From: an uncultured Clostridia bacterium
Lineage (GTDB): Bacteria; Bacillota; Clostridia; Oscillospirales; Acutalibacteraceae
Length of the DNA: 64,000 bases
Assembly: GCA_944380885.1 (NCBI GenBank)
Contig: CALWIZ010000002.1
Location: 62,001 to 126,000 of the forward strand
Direction: 5' to 3'
The first letter of the stretch is position 1, and every line of letters starts with the position of its first letter. This document shows positions 8,143 through 17,035 of this stretch, piece by piece. Both the position numbers and the translations under genes were made by a program. Under the pieces are notes generated by a model, which worked only from the letters and a program-made list of their open reading frames with translations, did no database searches and had not been told where the DNA came from.

Positions 8143-8847
8143 ATGTACAATATTCTGGTGTGCGATGACGAAAGGGATATAGTTTCGGCGCTGAAAATAT
8201 ATCTTGAGTCCGAGGGGTATAACGTTTTTACCGCCTTTAACGGCAGCGAGGCGGTCGAAGCCGTTAAACAAAACGGGATACACCTTGTGCTTATGGATAT
8301 AATGATGCCGGTATGCGACGGAATCACCGCTATGGTCAAAATAAGGGAAATTTCAAATATTCCGGTCATACTTCTCACCGCCAAGAGCGAGGACACGGAC
8401 AAGATTTTAGGGCTTACCGTCGGCGCCGACGATTACGTGACAAAGCCCTTTAATCCGGTTGAGGTAATCGCGAGGGTAAAATCACAGCTGAGGCGGTATA
8501 TGCAGCTGGGCGGCGGACAGAAGTCCGAACCTCAGTCAGGCTATACAATAGGCGGCATTGAGCTTAACGACAAGACAAAGCAGGTATTCTCCGACGGCGA
8601 GGAGGTAAATCTCACGCCTACCGAGTTTGAGATTTTAAAGCTGCTTATGAAAAACGCGGGAGCGGTGCTGTCGCCTAAAGAAATATACCGCGAGGTATGG
8701 GGCGGCGACGGATACGGCGCCGAAAGCACTGTGGCGGTGCATATAAGGCACCTGCGTGAGAAAATAGAGATAAATCCCGCCGAGCCGCGCTATTTGAAGG
8801 TTGTGTGGGCTCACGGGTACAAAATGGAGAACGGTGATAAAAAATGA
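8143..8847 (+). CDS. OmpR-family response regulator
   Basis: The 234-residue regulator has a receiver domain with Asp near residue 52 (LVLMDIMMPVCDG), the switch Lys in TKPFNP, and a winged-helix DNA-binding domain (LTPTEFEILKLLM ... VAVHIRHLREKIE ... VVWAHGYKM). It resembles VanR/PhoP-like regulators of clostridia. It starts after GGAGG and GGGGG stretches, and its stop overlaps the kinase start (ATGA). Phased repeats upstream suggest autoregulation. Targets may include the amidase and membrane protein that follow; this is inference from position. Confidence 0.92.
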   Translation: MYNILVCDDERDIVSALKIYLESEGYNVFTAFNGSEAVEAVKQNGIHLVLMDIMMPVCDGITAMVKIREISNIPVILLTAKSEDTDKILGLTVGADDYVTKPFNPVEVIARVKSQLRRYMQLGGGQKSEPQSGYTIGGIELNDKTKQVFSDGEEVNLTPTEFEILKLLMKNAGAVLSPKEIYREVWGGDGYGAESTVAVHIRHLREKIEINPAEPRYLKVVWAHGYKMENGDKK

Positions 8848-10733
8848 AAAGGCTTACAGAAAGCCTCGCGGCAAAGATAACCGCGATAATACTTTCCTTT
8901 CTTATGCTTGCCGTTGCCTTTTTGTCGGCGGCGGCGGCAGTCTATATGATAGATAACGGCTTTTACACAAAAAGCCGCAAAGAGCTGATTGAAGGGGCGG
9001 CAGCCGGATATAGAGGCTACGATTATCTTGCGGATATTCTCAATTTTTACGAAAGAAAGCAGGATATAGACGCCTATGCCGAGCAGAATCATATTTATTA
9101 CGCCGTATCAGACGAAAACGGCGAGATTGTCAAGACAAATTACAGCGGCGAGACTTATCTGCTCAAATACCTTGAGGGCAGGACAATGGAAGGCAGCGCG
9201 ATAGATGAAACCAGTGGGGAATTATACCGGGATCCTTATACGAATGAGTATATTACCGTGACCGTATATATTCCTGAAGAAACGGTTATGAACGATGATT
9301 ACGCGCTGATTGTAAAATTTACGGATTTCCTTTACTCGGTGCGCTATACCGTGTTCTTTACCGGCGGAATATGCTTACTTCTGTGGATAATTCTGCTCTG
9401 TTTCCTTTATTCGGCGGCGGGGCACAGGAAGGACGGAACGGTTAAGCTGAATTATCTCGACCGCGTACCCTTTGATATAGTTACGGCGGCGGTTATCGCG
9501 GCGGCTGCGGCAAGCATTGCTTTAGTAGGCGAGGCGGGATACGGATCGTGGGCGCCTATGATGACAGAGGCAATTCTTACCCTTTCAGCGGATTATTTTA
9601 TAGCTCTTGCCTTTACAATGACATTTGCGACCCGCCTTAAAACCCGAACACTTATAAAAAATACCGTTATATACAAAGTTCTGAAATTTCTGATCAAAAA
9701 ATTAAAAAGCCTTTTCGGATTTATCGGCTACAATCTCAAGAATATTCCGCTTGTTATAAGAACCGCGGCAATATGCGGCGCGGCGATACTTTTCCAGCTT
9801 ATAGTATACGGTCTGTTTGCTTACAATACAGGCGAAATGGTTGTTTTCTGGCTGTTTTTCGCGCTGTGCATAACGGCGGTTATAATCTATGTCGCCATTA
9901 CGCTGCAGAAAATAAAGGAGGGCGGCGAAAGAATAGCCGGAGGCGACCTTGACTACAAAATAGACACAAAGTATATGTACGGCGATTTCAGGGATTTCTG
10001 CGGTACGCTCAACAATATAAACAAGGGTATTTCGGCGGCGGTAAGCGAAAAAATGAAGAGCGAGCGGTTCAAGACCGAGCTTATCACAAACGTATCGCAC
10101 GATATAAAAACTCCGCTTACCTCGATAATCAACTATGTTGACCTGATAAAAAAGGAAGAGCCGGAAAACGAAAAGATAAGGGAATATATCTCGGTGCTTG
10201 ACCGTCAGTCGGGCAGGCTTAAAAAGCTGATTGAGGATTTGGTGGAAGCGTCAAAGGCGTCTTCGGGCAGTGTGGCGGTAAATCTTGCCGAATGTGACCC
10301 GTCGGTACTGCTTTCCCAGACCGTCGGGGAGTTTGACGAACGGCTTAAAGCGGCCGGGCTCACGGCGGTGATAAACACGCCCGAAAAGCCGGTCAGGATA
10401 ATGGCGGACGGCAGACACCTATGGAGAGTATTTGACAATCTGATGAATAATATATGCAAGTATTCGCAGAAGGGGACGAGGGTATATCTTGACGTGAGCG
10501 AAAACGCCGGCAGGGTAAACGTCACCTTCAAGAATATTTCGGCGTATGAGCTTAATATTTCGGGCGAGGAGCTTACCGAAAGGTTTGTAAGGGGCGACCG
10601 CTCAAGAAGCACCGAGGGCAGCGGACTGGGACTTTCAATAGCAAGAAGTCTTACTGAAATTCAGGGCGGAACGCTCAAAATTGATATAGACGGCGACCTT
10701 TTCAAGGTTACGGTTTCTTTCGGCGCCGTATAA
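8844..10733 (+). CDS. Multi-pass sensor histidine kinase
   Basis: This 629-residue kinase has an N-terminal helix (about 10-32), an extracellular sensor segment to about residue 160, then at least five more helices up to about 360, a HAMP-like linker and a kinase core. The phosphoacceptor His is near residue 419 (NVSHDIKTPLTSIINY); the N box is LMNNICKYS and the last G box GSGLGLSIARSL. The extra membrane block between sensor and HAMP is unusual but common in clostridial VanS-like kinases. Coupled by overlap to the response regulator; the signal is unknown. Confidence 0.92.
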   Translation: MKRLTESLAAKITAIILSFLMLAVAFLSAAAAVYMIDNGFYTKSRKELIEGAAAGYRGYDYLADILNFYERKQDIDAYAEQNHIYYAVSDENGEIVKTNYSGETYLLKYLEGRTMEGSAIDETSGELYRDPYTNEYITVTVYIPEETVMNDDYALIVKFTDFLYSVRYTVFFTGGICLLLWIILLCFLYSAAGHRKDGTVKLNYLDRVPFDIVTAAVIAAAAASIALVGEAGYGSWAPMMTEAILTLSADYFIALAFTMTFATRLKTRTLIKNTVIYKVLKFLIKKLKSLFGFIGYNLKNIPLVIRTAAICGAAILFQLIVYGLFAYNTGEMVVFWLFFALCITAVIIYVAITLQKIKEGGERIAGGDLDYKIDTKYMYGDFRDFCGTLNNINKGISAAVSEKMKSERFKTELITNVSHDIKTPLTSIINYVDLIKKEEPENEKIREYISVLDRQSGRLKKLIEDLVEASKASSGSVAVNLAECDPSVLLSQTVGEFDERLKAAGLTAVINTPEKPVRIMADGRHLWRVFDNLMNNICKYSQKGTRVYLDVSENAGRVNVTFKNISAYELNISGEELTERFVRGDRSRSTEGSGLGLSIARSLTEIQGGTLKIDIDGDLFKVTVSFGAV

Positions 10734-10746
10734 GGGGAAGTTAAAG

Positions 10747-11451
10747 GTGGAACAGAGCAGTTACAGCGCCCGCCGCGCTTATTATGAGCGGCGGCGGCGC
10801 AGAAGAAGAAAGATAGTAGCGAGAAGAATAATATGTTTTGTGCTTTTCGCGGCTGTAATAACAGGTCTGTCCGTGGGCGGAGTAAAGCTGTATAACCGCT
10901 TTTTCACGGGAACGGGTGAAAGCACGGCGGTTACCGAAAAGTTAAAGGCGATAGAAATACCCGACTGGATAGACGAGCAGATAATATACGTTCACAATAC
11001 GGCGCGCACGGGAACTCCGCTTGATGATGTTAAAAATATAGTTATACATTATGTCGGAAACCCCGGAACGTCGGCGCAGAACAACAGGGACTACTACAAC
11101 AAGCCCTCGACCGAGGTAAGCTCACACTTTCTTGTGGGGCTTGACGGCGAGATAATACAGTGTGTGCCGCTGTGGGAAAAATCGGCGGCGAGCAACTGGC
11201 GGAACAACGATACAATATCGATAGAGGTCTGTCACCCCGACGAGAGCGGGAAGTTTTCAGACGTGACATATGAGTCGGTAATAAAGCTGACCGCGTGGCT
11301 TGTTAACAATTTAGGACTTGACGAAACTGACGTTATAAGGCATTATGATATTACGGAAAAACTCTGCCCGCTTTATTACGTGGAGCACGAGGACGCGTGG
11401 AATCAGCTTATAAAGGACGTTGGTGAAAAGTCAGATGAGGATTTTGACTGA
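10747..11451 (+). CDS. Membrane-anchored N-acetylmuramoyl-L-alanine amidase (Amidase_2)
   Basis: The 234-residue protein has an Arg-rich cytoplasmic N-terminus, one helix near residues 28-46 and an extracellular Amidase_2/PGRP domain. Zinc-ligand candidates are the His in IVIHYVGN, the His in RHYDITEKLCPL and the Cys of the same motif; EVCHPDE is also typical. It should cleave the lactyl-L-alanine bond of peptidoglycan. The start is GTG with a GGGGAAG ribosome site, 13 bases after the kinase, so it is in the same operon. A role in envelope remodelling or stress response is inferred. Confidence 0.88.
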   Translation: MEQSSYSARRAYYERRRRRRRKIVARRIICFVLFAAVITGLSVGGVKLYNRFFTGTGESTAVTEKLKAIEIPDWIDEQIIYVHNTARTGTPLDDVKNIVIHYVGNPGTSAQNNRDYYNKPSTEVSSHFLVGLDGEIIQCVPLWEKSAASNWRNNDTISIEVCHPDESGKFSDVTYESVIKLTAWLVNNLGLDETDVIRHYDITEKLCPLYYVEHEDAWNQLIKDVGEKSDEDFD

Positions 11452-12145
11452 GGAAAAAAGACTTACGGGAAAACAGAAAAGAATAATAAGCGTATTTGTG
11501 ATAATACTGCTTGCGGTATTCACCGCCGCGGTGACGTGGTTTATCGGCAGGCCGATGGTAAGTCTTGTGTCAGAGCCTGAGCAGTTCAGGGACTGGGTAG
11601 AATCAAAGGGACTCTGGAGCCGTTTTATATTCATAGGTATGATGATTTTTCAGGTGGTGATAGCGCTGGTTCCCGGCGAGCCGCTTGAGATAGGCGCGGG
11701 CTACGCCTTCGGCGCGATAGAGGGAACACTGCTCTGCGTTGCCGGTGTGACTTTAGGCAGTCTTCTTGTTTTCGGGCTTGTAAGAAAGTTCGGCATAAGG
11801 CTTATAGAAGTGTTCTTTGATTTTGAAAAAATTAAAAAGCTCAAATTCCTGCAAAACGAAAAACGGCTTGATTTAATAACCTTTATAGTCTTCTTTCTGC
11901 CGGGAACGCCTAAAGACCTGCTTACCTATTTTGTGGGTCTTACCGATATAAAGCTGTCAAAGTTTGTGATTATAGCCTCTGTTGCGAGGCTTCCGTCGGT
12001 TATTACCTCAACGGTGGGCGGAAGCGCTCTCGGAATGAAGAAGTATGAGTTTGCCATAGCGGTTTTCGCGGCTACCGTATTGTTAAGTCTTCTCGGACTT
12101 TTTATATATAACAAAATATGCGCTTACAGAGAAAAGAAAAAATAA
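11423..12145 (+). CDS. TVP38/TMEM64 (DedA superfamily) membrane protein
   Basis: The 240-residue integral membrane protein carries the VTT domain hallmarks: PGEPLEIGAGYAFG near residue 84 and FLPGTPKDLLTYFVGLTDI near 153, with five or six membrane helices. DedA-superfamily members are lipid scramblases or lipid-carrier flippases, e.g. for undecaprenyl phosphate. The GTG at 11423 is chosen because AAAGGA lies 5 bases upstream; ATG 11435 is an alternative. It overlaps the end of the amidase gene by about 29 bases, so it is the last gene of the two-component operon. Confidence 0.88.
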   Translation: MKSQMRILTEEKRLTGKQKRIISVFVIILLAVFTAAVTWFIGRPMVSLVSEPEQFRDWVESKGLWSRFIFIGMMIFQVVIALVPGEPLEIGAGYAFGAIEGTLLCVAGVTLGSLLVFGLVRKFGIRLIEVFFDFEKIKKLKFLQNEKRLDLITFIVFFLPGTPKDLLTYFVGLTDIKLSKFVIIASVARLPSVITSTVGGSALGMKKYEFAIAVFAATVLLSLLGLFIYNKICAYREKKK

Positions 12146-12183
12146 TTCGGAATGCGTAATGCGTAATTCGGAATTAAAAATTC

Positions 12184-12397
12184 TCGGGTTACGGGAAAAT
12201 AAAATAGCAACTGAGTCCGTGTTCAGAAAATCGGTTTGCAGATTAAATAATCGCGAGCCACTGAATAAAAATATAATGAAAGCTGAGCACGCGTGCAAAA
12301 ATACGCGTTCAAAAATCAGGTTTTCAGCTTAAATAATCGCGAGGTACAGGCAAAAAAATATAATTAAAGCTGAGTACGCGTTCAAAAATTAAAATTT
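12184..12397 (+). repeat. Three degenerate tandem repeats in the 353-base gap
   Basis: Units at about 12184-12250, 12251-12336 and 12337-12397 share an order of blocks: TCGCGAG or TCGGGTTACGGG, an A-rich stretch, then CTGAGYMCGYGTTCA followed by AAAAT, and TTAAATAA. Units B and C are the closest pair. The gap also begins with an AATGCGTAATGCGTAATTCGG stretch at 12150-12170. No gene is seen in 12146-12498; the repeats lie immediately upstream of the ABC-transporter promoter. Confidence 0.6.
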
Positions 12398-12408
12398 TGT
12401 AACCTATA

Positions 12409-12482
12409 TTGACAACACGCCAAGGGTGTGTTATCATACAACTGTACTATTTGAGTTAGTACGGTTAGCACGATTAGTACGG
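12409..12482 (+). promoter_or_regulatory. Promoter with two dyads and 9-base repeats
   Basis: TTGACA (12409-12414), 17 bases and TATCAT (12432-12437) form a strong promoter. The spacer is itself a dyad, AACACGCC-AAG-GGTGTGTT. In the leader, ACTGTACTA (12441-12449) is inverted against TAGTACGGT (12457-12465). Three 9-base units TTAGTACGG, TTAGCACGA, TTAGTACGG (12456-12482) then run into the GGAGG ribosome site. The second dyad looks like a GntR/YtrA-type operator, and it can also fold as an RNA hairpin; both readings are inference. Confidence 0.6.
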
Positions 12483-12498
12483 AGGAGAACAGAAAACA

Positions 12499-15207
12499 AT
12501 GTTAGAAACGAGAGAACTTGTCAAAATTTACAAGCCTAAAAAGGGTGTGCCGGTTACGGCGCTGGACAGAATATCGCTTAAATTTCCGGATAAGGGAATG
12601 GTTTTCCTGCTGGGAAAATCGGGAAGCGGTAAATCCACTCTTCTTAATGTGCTGGGCGGACTTGATAAGTATGACGGCGGCGAAATAATCATAAACGGCG
12701 TTTCATCAAAGAATTTCACGCAGCAGCATTTTGATTCCTACCGCAACACATATGTCGGATTTATTTTTCAGGAATACAACGTGCTTGACGAGTTTACCGT
12801 GGGAGCGAATATTGCGCTCGCGATAGAGCTTCAGAACCGCAAGGCGTCGGACGCGGAAATAAACGATATATTAAAAGAGGTTGACCTTGAGGGCTTCGGG
12901 GCGAGAAAGCCTAACGAGCTTTCGGGCGGACAGAAGCAGCGTGTGGCGATAGCAAGGGCGCTTGTTAAAAACCCGAGAATAATAATGGCGGACGAACCTA
13001 CCGGCGCTCTTGACTCAAATACCGGACGTCAGGTTTTCGATACGCTCAAAAAGCTGTCGGCGGAAAAACTCGTTATAGTGGTATCCCACGACCGTGAGTT
13101 CGCGGAGCAGTACGCGGACAGGATAATTGAGCTGTCCGACGGTCACGTTATCAGCGATGTTGAGCTTGACACTGCTGATAATACCGATGATACAAAGGAA
13201 ACGCTCAGCTTCAGCGGAAATGTGATAGAAATACCCGGCGGCTATCACCTGACAGAAGACGACCGAGCCGCTATAAACGAGTATATTCAAAAACTCGCCT
13301 CGCAGCCGGCGCATATGAATATAAAGACGGCTTCGCTGCATAAATTCAAAAATACCGATATTTCTAAAATCGCCGACCGTGACGGTTCGGGCTTTAAGCT
13401 GATAAAATCAAAGCTGCCGCTTAAAAACGCCTTCAAAATAGGCGCGGCGGGACTAAAATACAAGAAGTTCAGACTTGTGATGACAATTCTGCTTTCCTGT
13501 ATATCCTTCGGACTTTTCGGCCTTTCGGATACCTTCGGAGCTTACAATCATATTGAAACCTGTACCAATTCACTTGTTGACAGCGGTGTGAAATACCTGT
13601 CGGTCGCCAAGTCAAAGAAGGTGGGCGAGGGCGCCGGAGAATACTGGAAAACCTACGGCTACGGCATATCGGATAAAAACCTTTCGGAAATCTCTGAGGG
13701 CGTGGGCTCAAAAATGCACGGTGTGTTCAAGCCTATGAACGGGAATCTTTCCTTTGAGTCACAGACAGACCCCTCTGCTAAGCTGACCGAAACGGAGTAT
13801 AATATTTATTCCACCGCGTTTTCGGGATTTGCCGAAATTGACAGTGATGTTCTCGTGGATATGGGCTTCAGGGCGCTTGCGGGCAGCCTGCCTGACGGCG
13901 GCAAAGACGAGATCGCGGTAAGCGAGTATATTTACGAGGTTTTCAAAAAGGCGGGTTATACCGACGGTACTGCATCGGTTTACGAAAAAATAAACAGTTA
14001 TGCAGATCTTTTGGGAAAAACATTAACGCTTGACGGTGTAAAATATACCATAACCGCGATTGTTGACACCAATTTTGATATTGACAGATACAAGTCGCTT
14101 ACCGAAAAAAAGGATTATCAGTCAAACGCCGATAAAATGATAGATTTTGTGCTTTATAATGAGTACTCAACGGCTTCGGCTTACAGCTACGCCGGAATAG
14201 CGATGGTAGGCGCCGGACATATCGGGAAAATGGTTGCCGCCGAGCCTCCCATGACTGCTATTACAGAAGGCTTTATCAGCTTCAGCGGCACGGGCGGCGA
14301 TTACGGCGTGGATTCGCAGTATATGGCGAGGCTTGACGATATCAAGGGCGAAAGCATTATATGGCTCGACGGTGAGAAAAAAACTCTCGGCGAAAAGGAG
14401 ATAATCGCGACTGCCGACGCTCTGCAGGTTTATACCGAGGACGGACAGATAACCGATTACGCGGAATTTTTCAAGAACAACAATACTCTTTCGGCGTGGG
14501 AGTACAACTTTACCGATGACAAAAACACCGACGGCTACAAGCTGGTGGGAATAATAGACAACTCTGCCGAAGACAGCGGCTCAAAGCTCAGCTCAACCGT
14601 TGTCGCAAGCGACAGCCTTTTTGAAAGGTTTACGGACGGCGCGGACAATATCTACGATTTCGCGGTCGGTGCGATTCCGCAGGACAAGGACGCGCTGCGT
14701 TCGGCGGTGTCCTACTGCTACCGTGAGGACAGTCCGGTGCGCTATCAGATACAGAACTCGGTCACCTATGAGCTTGACTCGGTAAATGAGGTGCTCAAGG
14801 TGCTTTCAAAATACTTCTTCTGGATAGGAGTAGGCTTCGCGGCGTTCGCGGCGCTGATGCTCGCAAACTTCATAGGCACCAGCATTTCCTACAAAAAGCA
14901 GGAAATCGGCATACTCCGCGCCATAGGCTCGCGCAGCAACGATGTGTTCAGGATATTCTTCGCCGAGAGCTTTATAATAGCGATGATAAACTTTGTGCTG
15001 TCGGCTGCGGGCGTATTTACCGCTACCGCACTTATAAACTACCTGCTGCGCCGCAATGTGGGAATACTGATAACCGTGCTTAACTTCGGAGTACGTCAAA
15101 TAGTGCTCCTGCTTGCTGTAAGTATACTGGTGGCGTTCCTTGCCAGCTTCCTGCCGGTAAGGCGGATAGCCTCAAAGCGCCCGATTGACGCGATAAGGAA
15201 CAGATAA
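12499..15207 (+). CDS. Fused ABC ATPase-FtsX permease
   Basis: This 902-residue protein joins a LolD/MacB-like ATPase to an FtsX permease. Residues 1-220 hold Walker [10 protein letters not shown] (39-47), signature LSGGQKQR and Walker [15 protein letters not shown] linker follows, then a first membrane helix near residue 330, a large extracellular domain (about 350-770) and three helices with the FtsX core ([21 protein letters not shown]) to the end. Such fusions act in peptide resistance or lipoprotein-like extrusion in Bacillota. It has its own strongly regulated promoter and precedes the dlt genes, which fits an envelope-defence role. Substrate unknown. Confidence 0.9.
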   Translation: MLETRELVKIYKPKKGVPVTALDRISLKFPDKGMVFLLGKSGSGKSTLLNVLGGLDKYDGGEIIINGVSSKNFTQQHFDSYRNTYVGFIFQEYNVLDEFTVGANIALAIELQNRKASDAEINDILKEVDLEGFGARKPNELSGGQKQRVAIARALVKNPRIIMADEPTGALDSNTGRQVFDTLKKLSAEKLVIVVSHDREFAEQYADRIIELSDGHVISDVELDTADNTDDTKETLSFSGNVIEIPGGYHLTEDDRAAINEYIQKLASQPAHMNIKTASLHKFKNTDISKIADRDGSGFKLIKSKLPLKNAFKIGAAGLKYKKFRLVMTILLSCISFGLFGLSDTFGAYNHIETCTNSLVDSGVKYLSVAKSKKVGEGAGEYWKTYGYGISDKNLSEISEGVGSKMHGVFKPMNGNLSFESQTDPSAKLTETEYNIYSTAFSGFAEIDSDVLVDMGFRALAGSLPDGGKDEIAVSEYIYEVFKKAGYTDGTASVYEKINSYADLLGKTLTLDGVKYTITAIVDTNFDIDRYKSLTEKKDYQSNADKMIDFVLYNEYSTASAYSYAGIAMVGAGHIGKMVAAEPPMTAITEGFISFSGTGGDYGVDSQYMARLDDIKGESIIWLDGEKKTLGEKEIIATADALQVYTEDGQITDYAEFFKNNNTLSAWEYNFTDDKNTDGYKLVGIIDNSAEDSGSKLSSTVVASDSLFERFTDGADNIYDFAVGAIPQDKDALRSAVSYCYREDSPVRYQIQNSVTYELDSVNEVLKVLSKYFFWIGVGFAAFAALMLANFIGTSISYKKQEIGILRAIGSRSNDVFRIFFAESFIIAMINFVLSAAGVFTATALINYLLRRNVGILITVLNFGVRQIVLLLAVSILVAFLASFLPVRRIASKRPIDAIRNR

Positions 15208-15224
15208 AAATCAAATAAAAATAC

Positions 15225-15250
15225 GGCGGCGGTTTTAAAAAGCCGCCGCC
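15225..15250 (+). other. GC-rich stem-loop between the ABC gene and dltA
   Basis: GGCGGCGG pairs with CCGCCGCC over a 10-base loop. No T run follows, so it is more likely an mRNA-stabilising or processing hairpin, or a leaky attenuator, than a full terminator. dltA starts 19 bases later. Confidence 0.5.
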
Positions 15251-15268
15251 CGAAAGGCAGTGAAAGAA

Positions 15269-16777
15269 ATGAAAAACATAACTGAAATGCTCGACAGGTC
15301 AGCCGCAAGATTTCCTGACAAGCCCGCTTTAAGGGACAGCGCCACAGAGATGACTTATAAGACTTTTGCCGATACGGCGCGACGGATAGGGAGCTTTCTT
15401 GCCGGCAGGGGTATCACCCGTTCTCCGGTGGCGATTATGACCGGACGCTCGGTAAAAACTCCGGCGGCTATGTTCGGCTGTCTTTACGGCGGAAATTTCT
15501 ACACTGTGATAGACACCGAAATGCCGGCGGAGAGAATAAAAAACATATTCGATACCCTCTGTCCCGCCGCGGTGATAGTTTCTGAGGAATATTCGGAAAA
15601 GCTCGAACAGACAGGCTACGGCGGATTTACGGCGGACTATGAGCAGGCAGTCACGTCACAGCCGGATATAAGGCTGCTTAAAGAAACGGCGCGGAAAGCG
15701 ATAGATACCGACCCGGCTTATGTGCTTTTTACCTCAGGCTCGACCGGAAGACCTAAAGGGGCGGTGGTGAGCCACAGAAGCGTAATAGCTTATATAAACT
15801 GGTTTTCAAAAACATTCGGTATAGATGAAAACACGGTTTTCGGCAGTCAGACCCCGTTTTATTTCAGTATGTCGGTATCCGATGTTTTCTCGACCGTGTT
15901 TACGGGCGCGACGATAGACATAATTCCGAAAGAGCTTTTCTCCTTCCCGATGAAGCTGATAGAGTTCTTGAACGCCCGTAAGGTCAACACGGTGTACTGG
16001 GTGCCGTCTGCGCTCGGAATAATTGCCAACTGGCGGGTGCTTGACTACGCGGAGCTGAAATACATAAAAAAGGTGCTTTTCGCCGGCGAGGTTATGCCGG
16101 TCCGTCAGCTCAACTACTGGATAAAAAAGCTGCCTAAAGCGCTTTTCGCCAATCTTTTCGGTCCGACCGAAACCACGGACATCTGCACCTACTATAAGGT
16201 TGACCGTGAATTTTCTGACGGCGAGAGCCTTCCGATAGGCAGGCACTGCGATAACTGCGATGTTTTCGTGGTAAAGGAGGACGGCACTGAGGCGGCGCCG
16301 GGAGAAGAAGGCGAGCTGTACGCGAGAGGCTCGTTTTTGGCGCTCGGATATTACAACGACCCCGAAAAGACGGCGGCGGCTTTCGTGCAGAATCCGCTTA
16401 ACAAAAGCTATCCGGAAACGGTTTATAAGACCGGAGACCTTGTGAAGTACAACGAAAAGGGAGAGCTTATGTATATAACCCGCGCAGATTTTCAGATAAA
16501 GCGTATGGGTTACAGGATAGAGTTAGGCGAGATAGAAGCGGCGGCTTCAGCGGTGAGCGGGATAAATTCCTGCGCGGCGGTGTATGACAGAAAGTCCGAT
16601 AAAATCGTGCTTTTCTGCACCGGCAAAGAAAAGGACGGCTCGGTCATAACCTCTGAGCTGGCTGGCAGGCTGCCGGATTATATGATGCCCCAGAAAGTAA
16701 TACTGATAAGCACGATGCCGCTTAACGCGAACGGAAAAATCGACCGCAGAATGCTTGCGGAAAGCTTCGGCGGGTAA
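15269..16777 (+). CDS. dltA: D-alanine--D-alanyl carrier protein ligase-like adenylation enzyme
   Basis: DltA activates D-alanine with ATP and loads it on the carrier DltC. The 502-residue adenylating enzyme shows the A3 motif LFTSGSTGRPKGAVVSH, the A5-like FGPTETTD, YKTGDLVKY (A7), KRMGYRIELGEIE (A8) and the C-terminal catalytic Lys in LNANGKIDR. Carrier, MBOAT and DltD genes follow at once, which supports the pathway call. ATG 15269 is preferred to GTG 15260 because AAAGG is 11 bases upstream. I see no DltX-like short gene. The amino acid is assumed to be D-Ala from context. Confidence 0.9.
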   Translation: MKNITEMLDRSAARFPDKPALRDSATEMTYKTFADTARRIGSFLAGRGITRSPVAIMTGRSVKTPAAMFGCLYGGNFYTVIDTEMPAERIKNIFDTLCPAAVIVSEEYSEKLEQTGYGGFTADYEQAVTSQPDIRLLKETARKAIDTDPAYVLFTSGSTGRPKGAVVSHRSVIAYINWFSKTFGIDENTVFGSQTPFYFSMSVSDVFSTVFTGATIDIIPKELFSFPMKLIEFLNARKVNTVYWVPSALGIIANWRVLDYAELKYIKKVLFAGEVMPVRQLNYWIKKLPKALFANLFGPTETTDICTYYKVDREFSDGESLPIGRHCDNCDVFVVKEDGTEAAPGEEGELYARGSFLALGYYNDPEKTAAAFVQNPLNKSYPETVYKTGDLVKYNEKGELMYITRADFQIKRMGYRIELGEIEAAASAVSGINSCAAVYDRKSDKIVLFCTGKEKDGSVITSELAGRLPDYMMPQKVILISTMPLNANGKIDRRMLAESFGG

Positions 16778-16796
16778 AAGGAAAGGGAGAGTTTAA

Positions 16797-17024
16797 ATGG
16801 AAAGAATAATAAAAGTACTCAATGAGATAAACCCAACGGTAAACTGGGAGAAAGAAACCGACCTTATAGGGAACCGTATTCTCGATTCCCTCAGAATAGT
16901 TCAGCTGGTCGGGGCGCTCAATGATGAATTTGACATAAAAATAACCCCGATGGACGTTGTGCCGGAAAATTTTTGCAGTGCTGAAGCTATTGCCCGGCTT
17001 GTTGGCAGACTTGAAGACGAATAG
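16797..17024 (+). CDS. dltC: D-alanyl carrier protein
   Basis: This 75-residue acyl-carrier-like protein has the phosphopantetheine Ser in RILDSLRIVQLV near residue 36, in a four-helix fold of normal DltC size. It would shuttle D-Ala from DltA to the membrane enzyme DltB. An AGGGAGAG ribosome site precedes the ATG. It lies between dltA and dltB, whereas the common order is A-B-C-D. Confidence 0.9.
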   Translation: MERIIKVLNEINPTVNWEKETDLIGNRILDSLRIVQLVGALNDEFDIKITPMDVVPENFCSAEAIARLVGRLEDE

Positions 17025-17035
17025 GAGGGCTTTGT

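Noticed and set aside
15225..15250. Stem-loop before dltA as a full terminator
   Set aside because: No T run follows on the plus strand, so it is listed only as a stem-loop.
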